Origin: Clostridium sp. CAG:568
GTDB lineage: Bacteria > Bacillota_I > Bacilli_A > RFN20 > CAG-288
DNA: 48,876 nucleotides
Reading direction: 5' to 3'
Assembly: GCA_000434395.1 (NCBI GenBank)
Contig: FR878801.1
Span: 1-48,876 of the forward strand
In this document: piece by piece, positions 33,708 through 42,474 of the stretch
How positions within the stretch are numbered: position 1 is the stretch's first letter
How the letters are laid out: every line of letters begins with the position of its first letter
The notes under the pieces: generated by a model
Databases searched by the model: none
Told to the model about the DNA's origin: nothing
What the model saw: the letters and a program-made list of their open reading frames with translations, nothing else
Made by a program: the position numbers and the translations under genes

Positions 33708-35567
33708 ATGGAAAGAATTATCAAATTGTCAAAGTTTCGTAACATTGGTTTAAAAGAAGAAGAAAGATTTGTTTTAAATACTTCATTAGAAAAAAATAAA
33801 ATAGGAGATTTGGTTATTTTAATTGGTCCTAACAATTCCGGCAAATCAAATGTATTAGATGCTTTGGGTGAATTTTCTTCTGGGGAATTCTCTGATAGAG
33901 ACATTACTACTTTAAGTTACGATGAAAAAGATAGAATCCCTCAATTAACTTTTGAAGTAAAAGATTCAAAAGTCATTGGCAAGTATTTACTTACTTATGG
34001 ACAGGATCCTAAGTATGAGATGATTGAACTTAATAAAGACATAAAACTTACTAATGAACAAATTAAATTATCTCTTAATAAAATAATTGATTATTTAAAA
34101 AAGTTGCAAATCCAGCCAACTTTATTGGAAGAAATATATTCTAAGCAAGGAGAAATTGATGATTTAGATTCAATATTCAATGCCCTTGATAACCTAGAGC
34201 AAATATATTCAAGGGGAAGAAATTATTATTATGGGAGTCAAAGAAATCAGGAAGCATTACTTCTTCAATTGGTTTCATTTGATGAAAAAGATCCTTTAAT
34301 AAGCCTTTATAAAGACTATAGAACTGATAGCCTTTCTAGATTAAATAAATATTTTTCTGATAAATATGGCATATCTTTCATTCCTAAGATTTATCAATAT
34401 CGGGAGGAATTTATTTCAAGCGATGATATGATTGTTACTCCCTCAGATCTACCTAATAGTAGTTTCTTTAAAGCTCTTTTTAAAGCTATCGGAATAGATT
34501 CAAGTGAAATTATTAATGCTTACCAGCAGTTCAACAAATTCCATAATCCTGCAATTCTTAATAAAATTAAAAAGACTGTTAATTCAAAAATCACAAATTT
34601 AAATGATGAATTTAATAGGCTTTATTTTGCTGATAACGATAAATATGAATTTACCATAGAATTAGAATCAAATAATATAAGCTTTGGAATGGCAAGAGGT
34701 GACAATGAAGACCCTATTATGATTGAATATCAATCAACAGGATTTAGGTGGTTCTTTAATCTTTATTTCAAATTCCTTTGTGGGAGCAAACTAAATCCAG
34801 GTGATATCGTCATTATGGATGAGCCTGCGACCCATTTACACCCTCAAGGTCAAATTGAATTAAGAAGGTTTATAAAAGAATTTGCAATAAGAAACGGAAT
34901 TACTTTCGTCATAGCAACGCACATGCCTTTCTTAATTAATATAGATAATTATGATGAACTTAGAGTAGTGTCAATGAATAACAATATCACAAAAATTGAT
35001 AACTTATTTACAGCAGTAAGTATGGATGACCCCGACTCTTTAATTCCTATCAAAGAATCTCTTACTATCAAACAAAATGTTCTTTATGATTATGAAACAC
35101 AAGTGGTTTGGGTTGAAGGAATTACTGATTATAATTATTTAACGATGTTTAAGAATCTTTTAGGAATTAAAAATATTTCATTTATTCCTTTCCAAGGCGT
35201 TGGTTCAAACGATAAAGATCAGCTTCAAATTATTAAGAAGTTAAAAGATATATTTTTCCCTAAAAGAATGATCTTAGTTGATGGCGACAAAGCCGGTTTA
35301 GCATTTAAAACCCATTGTAAAGGAACTTGCTTTGAATCTAGAATCGCCACAATTGGAGATCTAACTACCGATAAAAAGAAATTCATTGAAATAGAAGACA
35401 TGTTTAGCTCTGATGACAAGATTAAATTTTTATCCTTAAACAAAGATTCTGATGAATTTAAGAAGGCCAATTACACTTCTTTAATGAAAAAGACTTGCTC
35501 CCTTGATGATTTCAGCAAAGAAACAATTGATAATTTTAAAAAATTATTCTCACTATTAACTGAATAA
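33708..35567 (+). CDS. OLD-family ATP-dependent nuclease (ABC ATPase plus TOPRIM)
   Basis: The 619-residue protein joins an ABC-type ATPase to a TOPRIM nuclease, the OLD (overcoming lysogenization defect) layout. Walker A is GPNNSGKS at 40-47; Walker B is DIVIMDEPATHLHP with D371 and E372; ATHMP supplies the switch histidine. The TOPRIM half has E470 in VVWVEGITDYNYL and D525/D527 in MILVDGDKAG. Relatives include the GajA subunit of the Gabija anti-phage system and retron- or PARIS-associated ATPases. No GajB-type helicase, retron or second nuclease is nearby; only the HTH gene is coupled to it. Location next to CRISPR-Cas supports a defence role, by inference. Confidence 0.85.
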   Translation: MERIIKLSKFRNIGLKEEERFVLNTSLEKNKIGDLVILIGPNNSGKSNVLDALGEFSSGEFSDRDITTLSYDEKDRIPQLTFEVKDSKVIGKYLLTYGQDPKYEMIELNKDIKLTNEQIKLSLNKIIDYLKKLQIQPTLLEEIYSKQGEIDDLDSIFNALDNLEQIYSRGRNYYYGSQRNQEALLLQLVSFDEKDPLISLYKDYRTDSLSRLNKYFSDKYGISFIPKIYQYREEFISSDDMIVTPSDLPNSSFFKALFKAIGIDSSEIINAYQQFNKFHNPAILNKIKKTVNSKITNLNDEFNRLYFADNDKYEFTIELESNNISFGMARGDNEDPIMIEYQSTGFRWFFNLYFKFLCGSKLNPGDIVIMDEPATHLHPQGQIELRRFIKEFAIRNGITFVIATHMPFLINIDNYDELRVVSMNNNITKIDNLFTAVSMDDPDSLIPIKESLTIKQNVLYDYETQVVWVEGITDYNYLTMFKNLLGIKNISFIPFQGVGSNDKDQLQIIKKLKDIFFPKRMILVDGDKAGLAFKTHCKGTCFESRIATIGDLTTDKKKFIEIEDMFSSDDKIKFLSLNKDSDEFKKANYTSLMKKTCSLDDFSKETIDNFKKLFSLLTE

Positions 35568-35605
35568 CTAGAAATTAAGTATTTCACGATTGAACAATTC
35601 ATCTA

Positions 35606-35710
35606 CTATTCAAACTCAATATCTTCCGTATTTCCTTTCTCACGATTCTTTTTGTTTTTAAAGTCTTTCTTAGGATCGTAAGAACGTTCAAGATAGAAGT
35701 GATTGGATTG
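35606..35710 (-). pseudogene. C-terminal coding remnant, unrecognised
   Basis: On the minus strand an open frame ends with NHFYLERSYDPKKDFKNKK and NREKGNTEDIEFE before a TAG. It has no start and meets the plus-strand beta-helix remnant around 35710. I cannot name the family. Confidence 0.25.
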
Positions 35711-35711
35711 T

Positions 35712-36258
35712 GTTTGAACATTGAGACTAAGAATAGCCCTGAATTTAATATTGCCATCAAGGATTGCAAGTTCATCGGTGAAAACGATGACACTTTAAAC
35801 CGTGATGGATGGAAAGATATGGGTGGATAAAACTGGAATTCCGAGACTGAAGTAAAGAATAAATCGCGTGGTCATGCTATTTGCTTGAATGGAATAAGTG
35901 GCGGTGGATTAGGTGCTACTGCTAAATCAGCATTGATAGAAGGATGTGAGATGATTGAAATCTTAGGCAATGCCATCCAATTTATACCTTGGGATATCTT
36001 GCAACTATTAAAGACTGTCTAATAAATAGTTGGAGTGTTAATGCTCAAACTAAAGCAGGACTTAAGGATGACGCTGCTATTAAAAGTGATTTTTGAAAAG
36101 ATGCGGATGGTAATTTGCTAGGATCTTTGAATCTATCTAATAATTACTTTGGATTAGATGAAAAAAAAGTTAGTGCTGATAAGAAAAGTATTACCCATGT
36201 AAACGTGAATGATTACGATGATAATACTAATGGAATTAGAGTTAAAGGTACTTACTAA
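35712..36258 (+). pseudogene. Decayed surface protein of repeated beta-helix type
   Basis: Reading across frames gives a continuous protein-like text: NIAIKDCKFIGENDDTLNRD, then AICLNGISGGGLGATAKSAL, IEGCEMIEILGNAIQF, IKDCLINSWSVNAQTKAG, LNLSNNYFGLDEKK and VNVNDYDDNTNGIRVKGTY. The coil-like spacing of I-x-D/G-C motifs resembles right-handed beta-helix surface proteins. Lesions visible are a TAA at 35828, a frameshift near 36000 and an in-frame TGA near 36095. The 5' end is missing. A terminator follows its final stop, showing that it was once a full gene's end. Confidence 0.6.
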
Positions 36259-36292
36259 CAACTTTTAAAAGAGATAAGCAAAGAATTAATAG

Positions 36293-36325
36293 AATCCAGA
36301 GTAAGGAGAGGCTCTGGATTTTTAA
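36293..36325 (+). terminator. Terminator after the beta-helix remnant
   Basis: AATCCAGAG and CTCTGGATT form a 9-bp stem with a 10-base loop, followed by TTTTT. Confidence 0.7.
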
Positions 36326-36334
36326 ATCTATAAA

Positions 36335-36358
36335 TAAAAAACGGGGCTCACAGCCCCC
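36335..36358 (-). terminator. Terminator of the tracrRNA
   Basis: GGGGCU/AGCCCC with a 3-base loop runs into GTTTTTTATTT on the minus strand. Confidence 0.85.
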
Positions 36359-36402
36359 TTTGTTTTGACTAACGTTTATTTGAACTCGTATTGCTAAAAC
36401 AC
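36335..36402 (-). ncRNA. tracrRNA of the type II-A CRISPR-Cas system
   Basis: On the minus strand the anti-repeat GUUUUAGCAAUAC (36400-36388) is followed by the bulge GAGU, lower stem UCAAAU, then AACGUUAGUC (nexus-like) and a GGGGCU-GUG-AGCCCC hairpin with a T tract. The order copies known type II-A tracrRNAs. The anti-repeat pairs with the single repeat at 43234-43254 in 13 upper and 6 lower base pairs around a GG/GAGU bulge. Transcription diverges from cas9. It supplies the RNA scaffold for Cas9 and the duplex cut by RNase III. Confidence 0.85.
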
Positions 36403-36406
36403 CAAT

Positions 36407-36435
36407 AATATATACTTTGATTTTAAAATTGTCAA
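36407..36435 (-). promoter_or_regulatory. Promoter of the tracrRNA
   Basis: A perfect -35 TTGACA (36435-36430) and -10 TATATT (36412-36407) with 17-base spacing end a few bases before the anti-repeat. Confidence 0.85.
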
Positions 36436-36499
36436 TTGTTTTGATTTTTATGTTCAAAAAAACGGACAATAGCCATTTCTTTTTGAAATACCTTACTCT

Positions 36500-36527
36500 T
36501 TTACTACACAAAGAGTTTATTTATATA
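36500..36527 (+). promoter_or_regulatory. Possible cas9 promoter
   Basis: TTTACT (36500-36505) and TATATA (36522-36527) with 16-base spacing, about 30 bases before the cas9 ATG. Confidence 0.4.
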
Positions 36528-36558
36528 GGTGTTTTATTATAGAAAGGGGTTTATTTTT

Positions 36559-39500
36559 ATGGAAAACTCTAACAACAGCTCTAAGAAGTATTATTTGGGA
36601 TTAGACATGGGAACTGATTCATGTGGATGGTGTGTTACTGATGATAAATACAATATTATAAGAAGTCATAAAAAAATTTATGGACCAGATGGAAAGTTAG
36701 TGAAGAGAGAAGGCTGTCATCTTTGGGGCTCTAGGCTTTTTCGACCTGCAAATACAGCTAAAAGTAGAAGACTAAATAGAACTGCTAGAAGAAGACTGGC
36801 TCGTAGAAGAAGACGTATTATTCTTCTTAGAGAGTTGTTTCAACCTGAAATAGACAAGGTAGATCCAAATTTCTTCAGAAGACTGGATCAGTCTAATCTT
36901 TGGAATGAAGACAAAGATAAAGAATTGCAGATGGAGCATAATTTCTTATTTAATGATAAGGATTTAACTGATAAAGAGTACTACAAAGATTTTCCTACAA
37001 TCTACCATTTAAGAAAAGCCATGGTCAATGGATTGACTATTAATGGCTATTATTATGATCCAAAAAAACAATTTGATATTAGAGAAGTTTATTTAGTGTT
37101 GGCACACATGATAAAATATCGTGGAAACTTCTTGATGGAAGGTGATGTAAAAGATTCTGTAGTTGATCCTACTTATTTGAAACAGTGCTTTGATAATATT
37201 GATGTGATATTAATAAGTTTAAATAATGGTGAAGACGATGAAAATGAAGATGATAAAATCGATCCATCTGAATGTTGTTTCAATGTTGATGAAAAGAAAG
37301 CAAGGAAATTAGCAAATAATTTTCAAGAAACTAACAAAGTTTCAGATTTGGAAGATGATGAGAGAGATTTATTTGGCAAATTTAATTCAAAAGATATAAG
37401 GAAAAAGATTTTAAAGCTTATTAATGGTGGAAGTGGTGTTAAATTAAAAGATTTCTTGCCGAAAGAAATACTAGTTGCACATGATGGCGATGATGAATAT
37501 GGAGATAAAAAAATAGATTTGTCTAGCGAAACATTGGAAGATGATATTAACGGATATAGTCTTCCAGAAAGTTACGTCGAAATTATTTTAGAAGCAAAGA
37601 AGATTTATGATTTTAAAACGTTAGCTTATTTATTACATGGTAAAAGCTTATTATGTGATGCTATGGTTAATGTTTATGAGGAACATAAAGAACAATTAGC
37701 AGCATTAAAGAGACTTTATAAGAAATATGCTACTAAAGAACAATATTATTTTATGTTCAGAGATTCTAGAATTCTAGATGGGGATGATTCCGATGATGAA
37801 GAGGACAAAGAAGAATCTAACAAAGAAGAATCTAAAGATAAAAAGAAGAAGGCTTCTTATGTTTCTTATATTGGATACACCAAGACAAATAGTAAAGCAA
37901 AGTATACAGGAGCTCATATAACTAGTGAAAAAAATATTAGTGCTTTAATTAAGCAAATTAAAGACGATTTAAAATTCGATGATTTAAAAAGCAAAGTTGA
38001 TGATCCTTCTCAGCAAAATGAATTAAGTGACGAAGATAAATTGGATATTCAATGCATTGAAGAAGCGATAGAGTCAAACACATTCCTTCCTAGACAAAAT
38101 TCACGCAATAATGGTGCCTTTCCTTATCAATTGAATTTAAACGAAATGAGGACTATTATTGAGAACCAAAGCAAATATTATCCTTTTTTAAAGGATAAAG
38201 CACCTTCTTTCCCTGATGGTAAAACTGAAGAATATAAAATTGTATCTTTGCTGAAGTTTAAGATTCCTTATTATATTGGACCTTTATCTCAGCCAAATGA
38301 TTATGTTAGAGATGATAAAAGAGATAATCACTGGGTTCAATTTAGAGGAGAGAATAATCAAGGAATTATTAATCCTTGGAATTTTAGCCAAATTGTAGAT
38401 TTAGAAGGCACAGCAGATAAATTTATAAGTAATTTAACTAACTATTGCACTTATATCTTTGGTGAGAATACTCTTCCTAAAGAATCTTTGATATTCCAAG
38501 CATACAAAGTATTAAACGATTTGAATAATCTTAAGGTAAATGGATCTTTGATATCTAAAGAAGACAAGGATTATATAATTCAAAATGTTTATTTAAAGAA
38601 GAAAAAGATAAAAGGAAAAGATATTGTAAATGCATTGAAGAATAAATATAAATTATCTGATGAAGATCCGACTGTAACTACCAAAGGTTCAGGTAAATCT
38701 ATTGGAGAAGATGAAGTTGATTTAACAATGTTTAATTCATCATTATCTTCGTTTATTGATATGAGTGATCCAAATGCTTTTGGGCCTGAGTTTTATAAGG
38801 ACTCTAATAAATTTGAGCTAGCAGAAAAGGTAATAGAACTTATTACAATTGTCGAAGATAAAGATTTACTAAAGGAAAGACTAAAAAAGCTTGGATTATC
38901 TGATAATCAGGTGAATTACCTTTTTAAGCAAAAATATTCGGGCTGGGCTCCATTGTCTAGAAAATTGTTAGATGGTATTACGATTGATTGTGTCAATGAA
39001 AATACTGGTGAAGCTTATCCTGTGACTATTATTGATGTCATGAGAGATACACCATTAAATTTCATGGAAATATATGAGACAAAAGAATCACAATTTTCGG
39101 GATTTAAAGAGAAAGTTGCTGAATTGAATGATGAGAAGAAGCTTAGTAGAGATGATTTAATTGAAGAATCATATGCTTCTCCAGCTATGAAGAGAAGTGT
39201 CAGACAAACATTTAAAGTTATCGATGAATTAAAGAATACTTTAAATATTGATCATTTTGATAGAATCTTTGTAGAAGCAACTAGGGCACCTGGCGAAGCT
39301 GGAAAAATGGTTAAATCTAGAAAGAAGCAATTGCAAGAAGCCTATGATGCTGCTAAAGATTTAGTAGATCAAGAATCGCGTGATGACTTACAAAAATTGC
39401 GTGATGACTTAGAAAAGCAAACTGATGATCAGTTAAGAAGAAAAAAAGTATATTTGTACTTCATGCAATTAGGAAGATCAGTATATTCCGGTGAAAAAAT

Positions 39501-41271
39501 TGATCTTAATGAATTGGATAAAAATTATGATATCGACCATATTATCCCGCAAGCAAAATTAAAGGATGATAGTTTTAATAATATGGTTTTGGTTGAAAGA
39601 GAACTAAATAATAAAAAACAAGACGAATATCCAATTCCTTCAACAATTATTTCTGAGCATGGTAGAAACTGGATTCAAAAATTAGCTAAGATACAAGATA
39701 AAAACAAAAGATCTTATTTTATGCCTAAGGACAAGGCTAATAGATTGCTTAGACCTGAATCAAAACAATTGACTTCGGATGAATTAAATGGATTTATCAA
39801 CCGTCAATTGACACTGACCAATCAATCAGTAAAAGCTGTATGTGATATTCTCAAGATGACTGAAAAAGGTTCGGAGATTGTTTATTCCAAAGCTAATTTC
39901 GTTTCTGATTTTAGAAAACTTTGTGGTGAATTAAGGCCTTCTTATGATGCTTTCGTCAAAGTTCGTGATATCAATGATTTCCATCATGCCAATGATGCGT
40001 ATTTGAATATAGTTGTTGGAAATGTTTATTATGAAAAGTTTAAGAATTTCTATATAAATAATCGTATTGACTATGATAATAATGGCAAAAAAGATTTAAG
40101 TGTCTTAGCAAGTAAATTGTTCACAAAAACTCAAGCTGATGATAAGACTGGAAATATATATTGGGAAGCTCGTTTCCATAACGAAAAAGAAACTGATTCT
40201 AATGGAAAAGAAAGAACAATCAAAGTAAGAGATGAAGGAACAGAGAGTACTTTTGATAAAATTGAATATTATATGGAATTGAATGATCCTTTGGTCACTC
40301 AGATGCAATATACATTAAGTGGTAAGCAAGGATTCTTTAAAAAAATCACACTAAAAACAAAAGCGAAAGATAATGAAGATAACTCAGATAAATTATTTCC
40401 TTTAAAACAGTATTTAAGATCAGATAGTAATAAAGTTATGGATGTTAATAAATATGGCGGATATTCAGATATGATTACTCCATATTTTATGCTTGTTCAA
40501 TCTGAGGGGAAGAAAGGAAAACATATTTATTCATTAGAATCAATTCCTACTATTTATTTGAAGTCTTTTAAGAAGAAAGAAGAGGATATTATTAACTATT
40601 TAAGTTGCAAAAACAAATTAAAGAATCCTGTTGTTATATCCGACAAGTTGTTAATGAGAACTATCGTTAAGATTCCTTATTTTAAAAATGATTCTAATTT
40701 ATCACTTGTTAAATTAGGAACTTCAGGGAGAACAGGAAATAATATTATTTATATAAATTTATCAGAATTAATTTTGCCCATAGAATGGAAAAATTATTAT
40801 AGGAAAATAAGTAATCTGCTCGGCACTAATGTTTCTTCAACTAAACCTAAGGATTTATCAAAATTTACAGAACAAATGAAAAATGATCCTACTTCTACCT
40901 TAGTTGATGGATCTAATAAAGTTGAGCATGATAAAAATAATAGATTTTTCAGTTATCTAATCAATAATGTCATCAATAAACCTATTTTTGAAGGATTACC
41001 TAAAACCAGTTGTTCTTTTATTAAATTGGAAAGCAAGTATGACGAATTTTGTTCTTTAAATACTCTTGAACAAGCGAAGATAATAGCTACAATAATCAAA
41101 TTGCTTTCATGTAAAAGCGTGCAAGGTTGTAAACTTTCAAATCTATCAGGTCTACCTTCTTCTTTAGGTGCGTTGATTAGTAATAAGGCTCTCACGGAAG
41201 GAACAATAATTTCAAAAGAATCAAGTTGTGGTTTGAAAGAAAATATTATATTTGTCGTTCCAAATGATTAA
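36559..41271 (+). CDS. cas9: CRISPR-associated endonuclease Cas9 (type II-A)
   Basis: Cas9 cuts DNA matching a crRNA spacer. All active-site parts are present: RuvC-I YYLGLDMGTDSCGW (D16), the arginine bridge helix SRRLNRTARRRLARRRRR at about 70-90, RuvC-II FVEATRAP (E906), HNH YDIDHIIPQAKLKDD (H994) and RuvC-III FHHANDAYLN (H1143, D1146). At 1570 residues it is larger than most II-A enzymes (about 1050-1400). The extra length includes two acidic inserts in the recognition lobe, near residues 222-235 and an E/D/S/K-rich one at about 406-432. The ATG at 36559 with AAAGGGG upstream is preferred over a GTG at 36529. cas1, cas2 and csn2 follow in one operon. Confidence 0.97.
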   Translation: MENSNNSSKKYYLGLDMGTDSCGWCVTDDKYNIIRSHKKIYGPDGKLVKREGCHLWGSRLFRPANTAKSRRLNRTARRRLARRRRRIILLRELFQPEIDKVDPNFFRRLDQSNLWNEDKDKELQMEHNFLFNDKDLTDKEYYKDFPTIYHLRKAMVNGLTINGYYYDPKKQFDIREVYLVLAHMIKYRGNFLMEGDVKDSVVDPTYLKQCFDNIDVILISLNNGEDDENEDDKIDPSECCFNVDEKKARKLANNFQETNKVSDLEDDERDLFGKFNSKDIRKKILKLINGGSGVKLKDFLPKEILVAHDGDDEYGDKKIDLSSETLEDDINGYSLPESYVEIILEAKKIYDFKTLAYLLHGKSLLCDAMVNVYEEHKEQLAALKRLYKKYATKEQYYFMFRDSRILDGDDSDDEEDKEESNKEESKDKKKKASYVSYIGYTKTNSKAKYTGAHITSEKNISALIKQIKDDLKFDDLKSKVDDPSQQNELSDEDKLDIQCIEEAIESNTFLPRQNSRNNGAFPYQLNLNEMRTIIENQSKYYPFLKDKAPSFPDGKTEEYKIVSLLKFKIPYYIGPLSQPNDYVRDDKRDNHWVQFRGENNQGIINPWNFSQIVDLEGTADKFISNLTNYCTYIFGENTLPKESLIFQAYKVLNDLNNLKVNGSLISKEDKDYIIQNVYLKKKKIKGKDIVNALKNKYKLSDEDPTVTTKGSGKSIGEDEVDLTMFNSSLSSFIDMSDPNAFGPEFYKDSNKFELAEKVIELITIVEDKDLLKERLKKLGLSDNQVNYLFKQKYSGWAPLSRKLLDGITIDCVNENTGEAYPVTIIDVMRDTPLNFMEIYETKESQFSGFKEKVAELNDEKKLSRDDLIEESYASPAMKRSVRQTFKVIDELKNTLNIDHFDRIFVEATRAPGEAGKMVKSRKKQLQEAYDAAKDLVDQESRDDLQKLRDDLEKQTDDQLRRKKVYLYFMQLGRSVYSGEKIDLNELDKNYDIDHIIPQAKLKDDSFNNMVLVERELNNKKQDEYPIPSTIISEHGRNWIQKLAKIQDKNKRSYFMPKDKANRLLRPESKQLTSDELNGFINRQLTLTNQSVKAVCDILKMTEKGSEIVYSKANFVSDFRKLCGELRPSYDAFVKVRDINDFHHANDAYLNIVVGNVYYEKFKNFYINNRIDYDNNGKKDLSVLASKLFTKTQADDKTGNIYWEARFHNEKETDSNGKERTIKVRDEGTESTFDKIEYYMELNDPLVTQMQYTLSGKQGFFKKITLKTKAKDNEDNSDKLFPLKQYLRSDSNKVMDVNKYGGYSDMITPYFMLVQSEGKKGKHIYSLESIPTIYLKSFKKKEEDIINYLSCKNKLKNPVVISDKLLMRTIVKIPYFKNDSNLSLVKLGTSGRTGNNIIYINLSELILPIEWKNYYRKISNLLGTNVSSTKPKDLSKFTEQMKNDPTSTLVDGSNKVEHDKNNRFFSYLINNVINKPIFEGLPKTSCSFIKLESKYDEFCSLNTLEQAKIIATIIKLLSCKSVQGCKLSNLSGLPSSLGALISNKALTEGTIISKESSCGLKENIIFVVPND

Positions 41272-41282
41272 GGCTGTTAACG

Positions 41283-42164
41283 GTGGGATATCGAATAGTA
41301 AAAATTAACAAGCGTTGTAAGCTTGAAACCTCTATGGAGTATCTTGTCTATAGAGCTGAAGAAGAATATAGAATTCTTTTGGACGAGATATCAGTTTTAA
41401 TAATTGAGAATCAGCAAGTTTGCATTACAGCTGCTTTGATGTCTAAATTGATGGACCATAAGGTCAGAGTTGTCTTTTGCAATGATGCACACATGCCCCA
41501 AGGAGAAGTAGAGCCGTATGCTGGCTGTTATGATACTCCTAACAAGATAAAAATCCAGTTAAATTGGAATCCAATTGTTTGTGATGAAGTTTGGAGCAAG
41601 ATTATTAAATATAAGATTCATAATCAAGCACAAGTTTTAAAGTTTAAAGGAGATGAGAAAGCTTTTAATTTACTTAAAGACTATGAATATGATATTCATA
41701 GAGGCGATTCTACAAATAGGGAAGGCCTAGCAGCAAAAAGCTATTTCTTTTCGTTATTCGGATTAGATTTTGAAAGAAGAAAGGAGTCTGATGTTAGAAA
41801 TATTTATTTGAATTATGGATATTCATTACTTCTAAGCCTAGTCAGCAAAGAAATTGCTTCTTTTGGCTATCTAAATGCCTTTGGAATTCATCATATTGGA
41901 ACTACCAATCATTATAATTTGGCTTGTGATTTTGTCGAACCTTTAAGGCCGTTTGTGGACATTATGTTGGTTAGAAATGAATTAACTCCAGACAATTTTA
42001 AAAGACAATTTATGAATATGCTGACTAGTGAAGTTAGAATCGATGACAAAAACATGCTATTAAATAATGCAGTTAGAGATTATGTTTTAAGTATCCTTAC
42101 AGCATTGAAAACAGAAGATCCTAATTTGATTTTACAAATTACATTTAAAGATGGGACTATATAG
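41283..42164 (+). CDS. cas1: CRISPR-associated integrase Cas1
   Basis: Cas1 is the catalytic subunit of the spacer integrase. The 293-residue protein has the metal-binding set: E147 in DSTNREGLAAKSYF, the histidines H203/H204 in FGIHHIGTTNHYN and the acidic residues D216 and E219 in CDFVEPLRPFVD. The start is a GTG 11 bases after cas9; the beginning VKINKRCKLETSMEYLVYR is typical of type II-A Cas1. cas2 starts 14 bases before its end. The gene is intact, so acquisition should still be possible. Confidence 0.96.
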   Translation: MGYRIVKINKRCKLETSMEYLVYRAEEEYRILLDEISVLIIENQQVCITAALMSKLMDHKVRVVFCNDAHMPQGEVEPYAGCYDTPNKIKIQLNWNPIVCDEVWSKIIKYKIHNQAQVLKFKGDEKAFNLLKDYEYDIHRGDSTNREGLAAKSYFFSLFGLDFERRKESDVRNIYLNYGYSLLLSLVSKEIASFGYLNAFGIHHIGTTNHYNLACDFVEPLRPFVDIMLVRNELTPDNFKRQFMNMLTSEVRIDDKNMLLNNAVRDYVLSILTALKTEDPNLILQITFKDGTI

Positions 42165-42474
42165 ATATATGAGATCAATATTAATGTTTGATCTTCCTGT
42201 TTTAACAGCTACTGATAGAAAGAACTATAGGCAGTTTGTAAAGTTCTTAAAGCAATCTGGATTTATTATGTTTCAAGAATCAGTATATATAAAGCTGTCG
42301 ATAAATGAATCTAACGTTAAAGCTATGGAAAAAGTAATGAAAAATCATCTTCCACCTAAAGGATTTGTTACTATGCTTACTGTTACGGAAAAACAATTTC
42401 AAAGTATGAGTTTCTTGGTTGGAGAATTTAAAACTGACGTTATATGCACAGATGAAAAGGTTATTGAATTATGA
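42151..42474 (+). CDS. cas2: CRISPR-associated protein Cas2
   Basis: Cas2 bridges two Cas1 dimers in the integrase. The 107-residue sequence YRYMRSILMFDLPVLTATDR and KNYRQFVKFLKQSGFIMFQESVYIKL matches type II-A Cas2 (SpCas2 also begins with a YRYMR-type stretch), which supports the first ATG as start rather than the one at 42169. The ends overlap cas1 by 14 bases and csn2 by 4 (ATGA), so all are coupled. Confidence 0.95.
   Translation: MGLYRYMRSILMFDLPVLTATDRKNYRQFVKFLKQSGFIMFQESVYIKLSINESNVKAMEKVMKNHLPPKGFVTMLTVTEKQFQSMSFLVGEFKTDVICTDEKVIEL

Noticed and set aside
36090..36100. In-frame TGA in the beta-helix remnant read as tryptophan (Mollicutes code)
   Set aside because: TGA ends asp23, trmD and the HTH gene, and the same remnant also has a TAA and a frameshift, so it is decay, not recoding.
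36388..36400. GTATTGCTAAAAC near cas9 as a second CRISPR repeat on the plus strand
   Set aside because: Only 13 bases match the repeat, and the minus strand has a promoter, lower-stem segment and terminator in the right order, so this is the tracrRNA anti-repeat.
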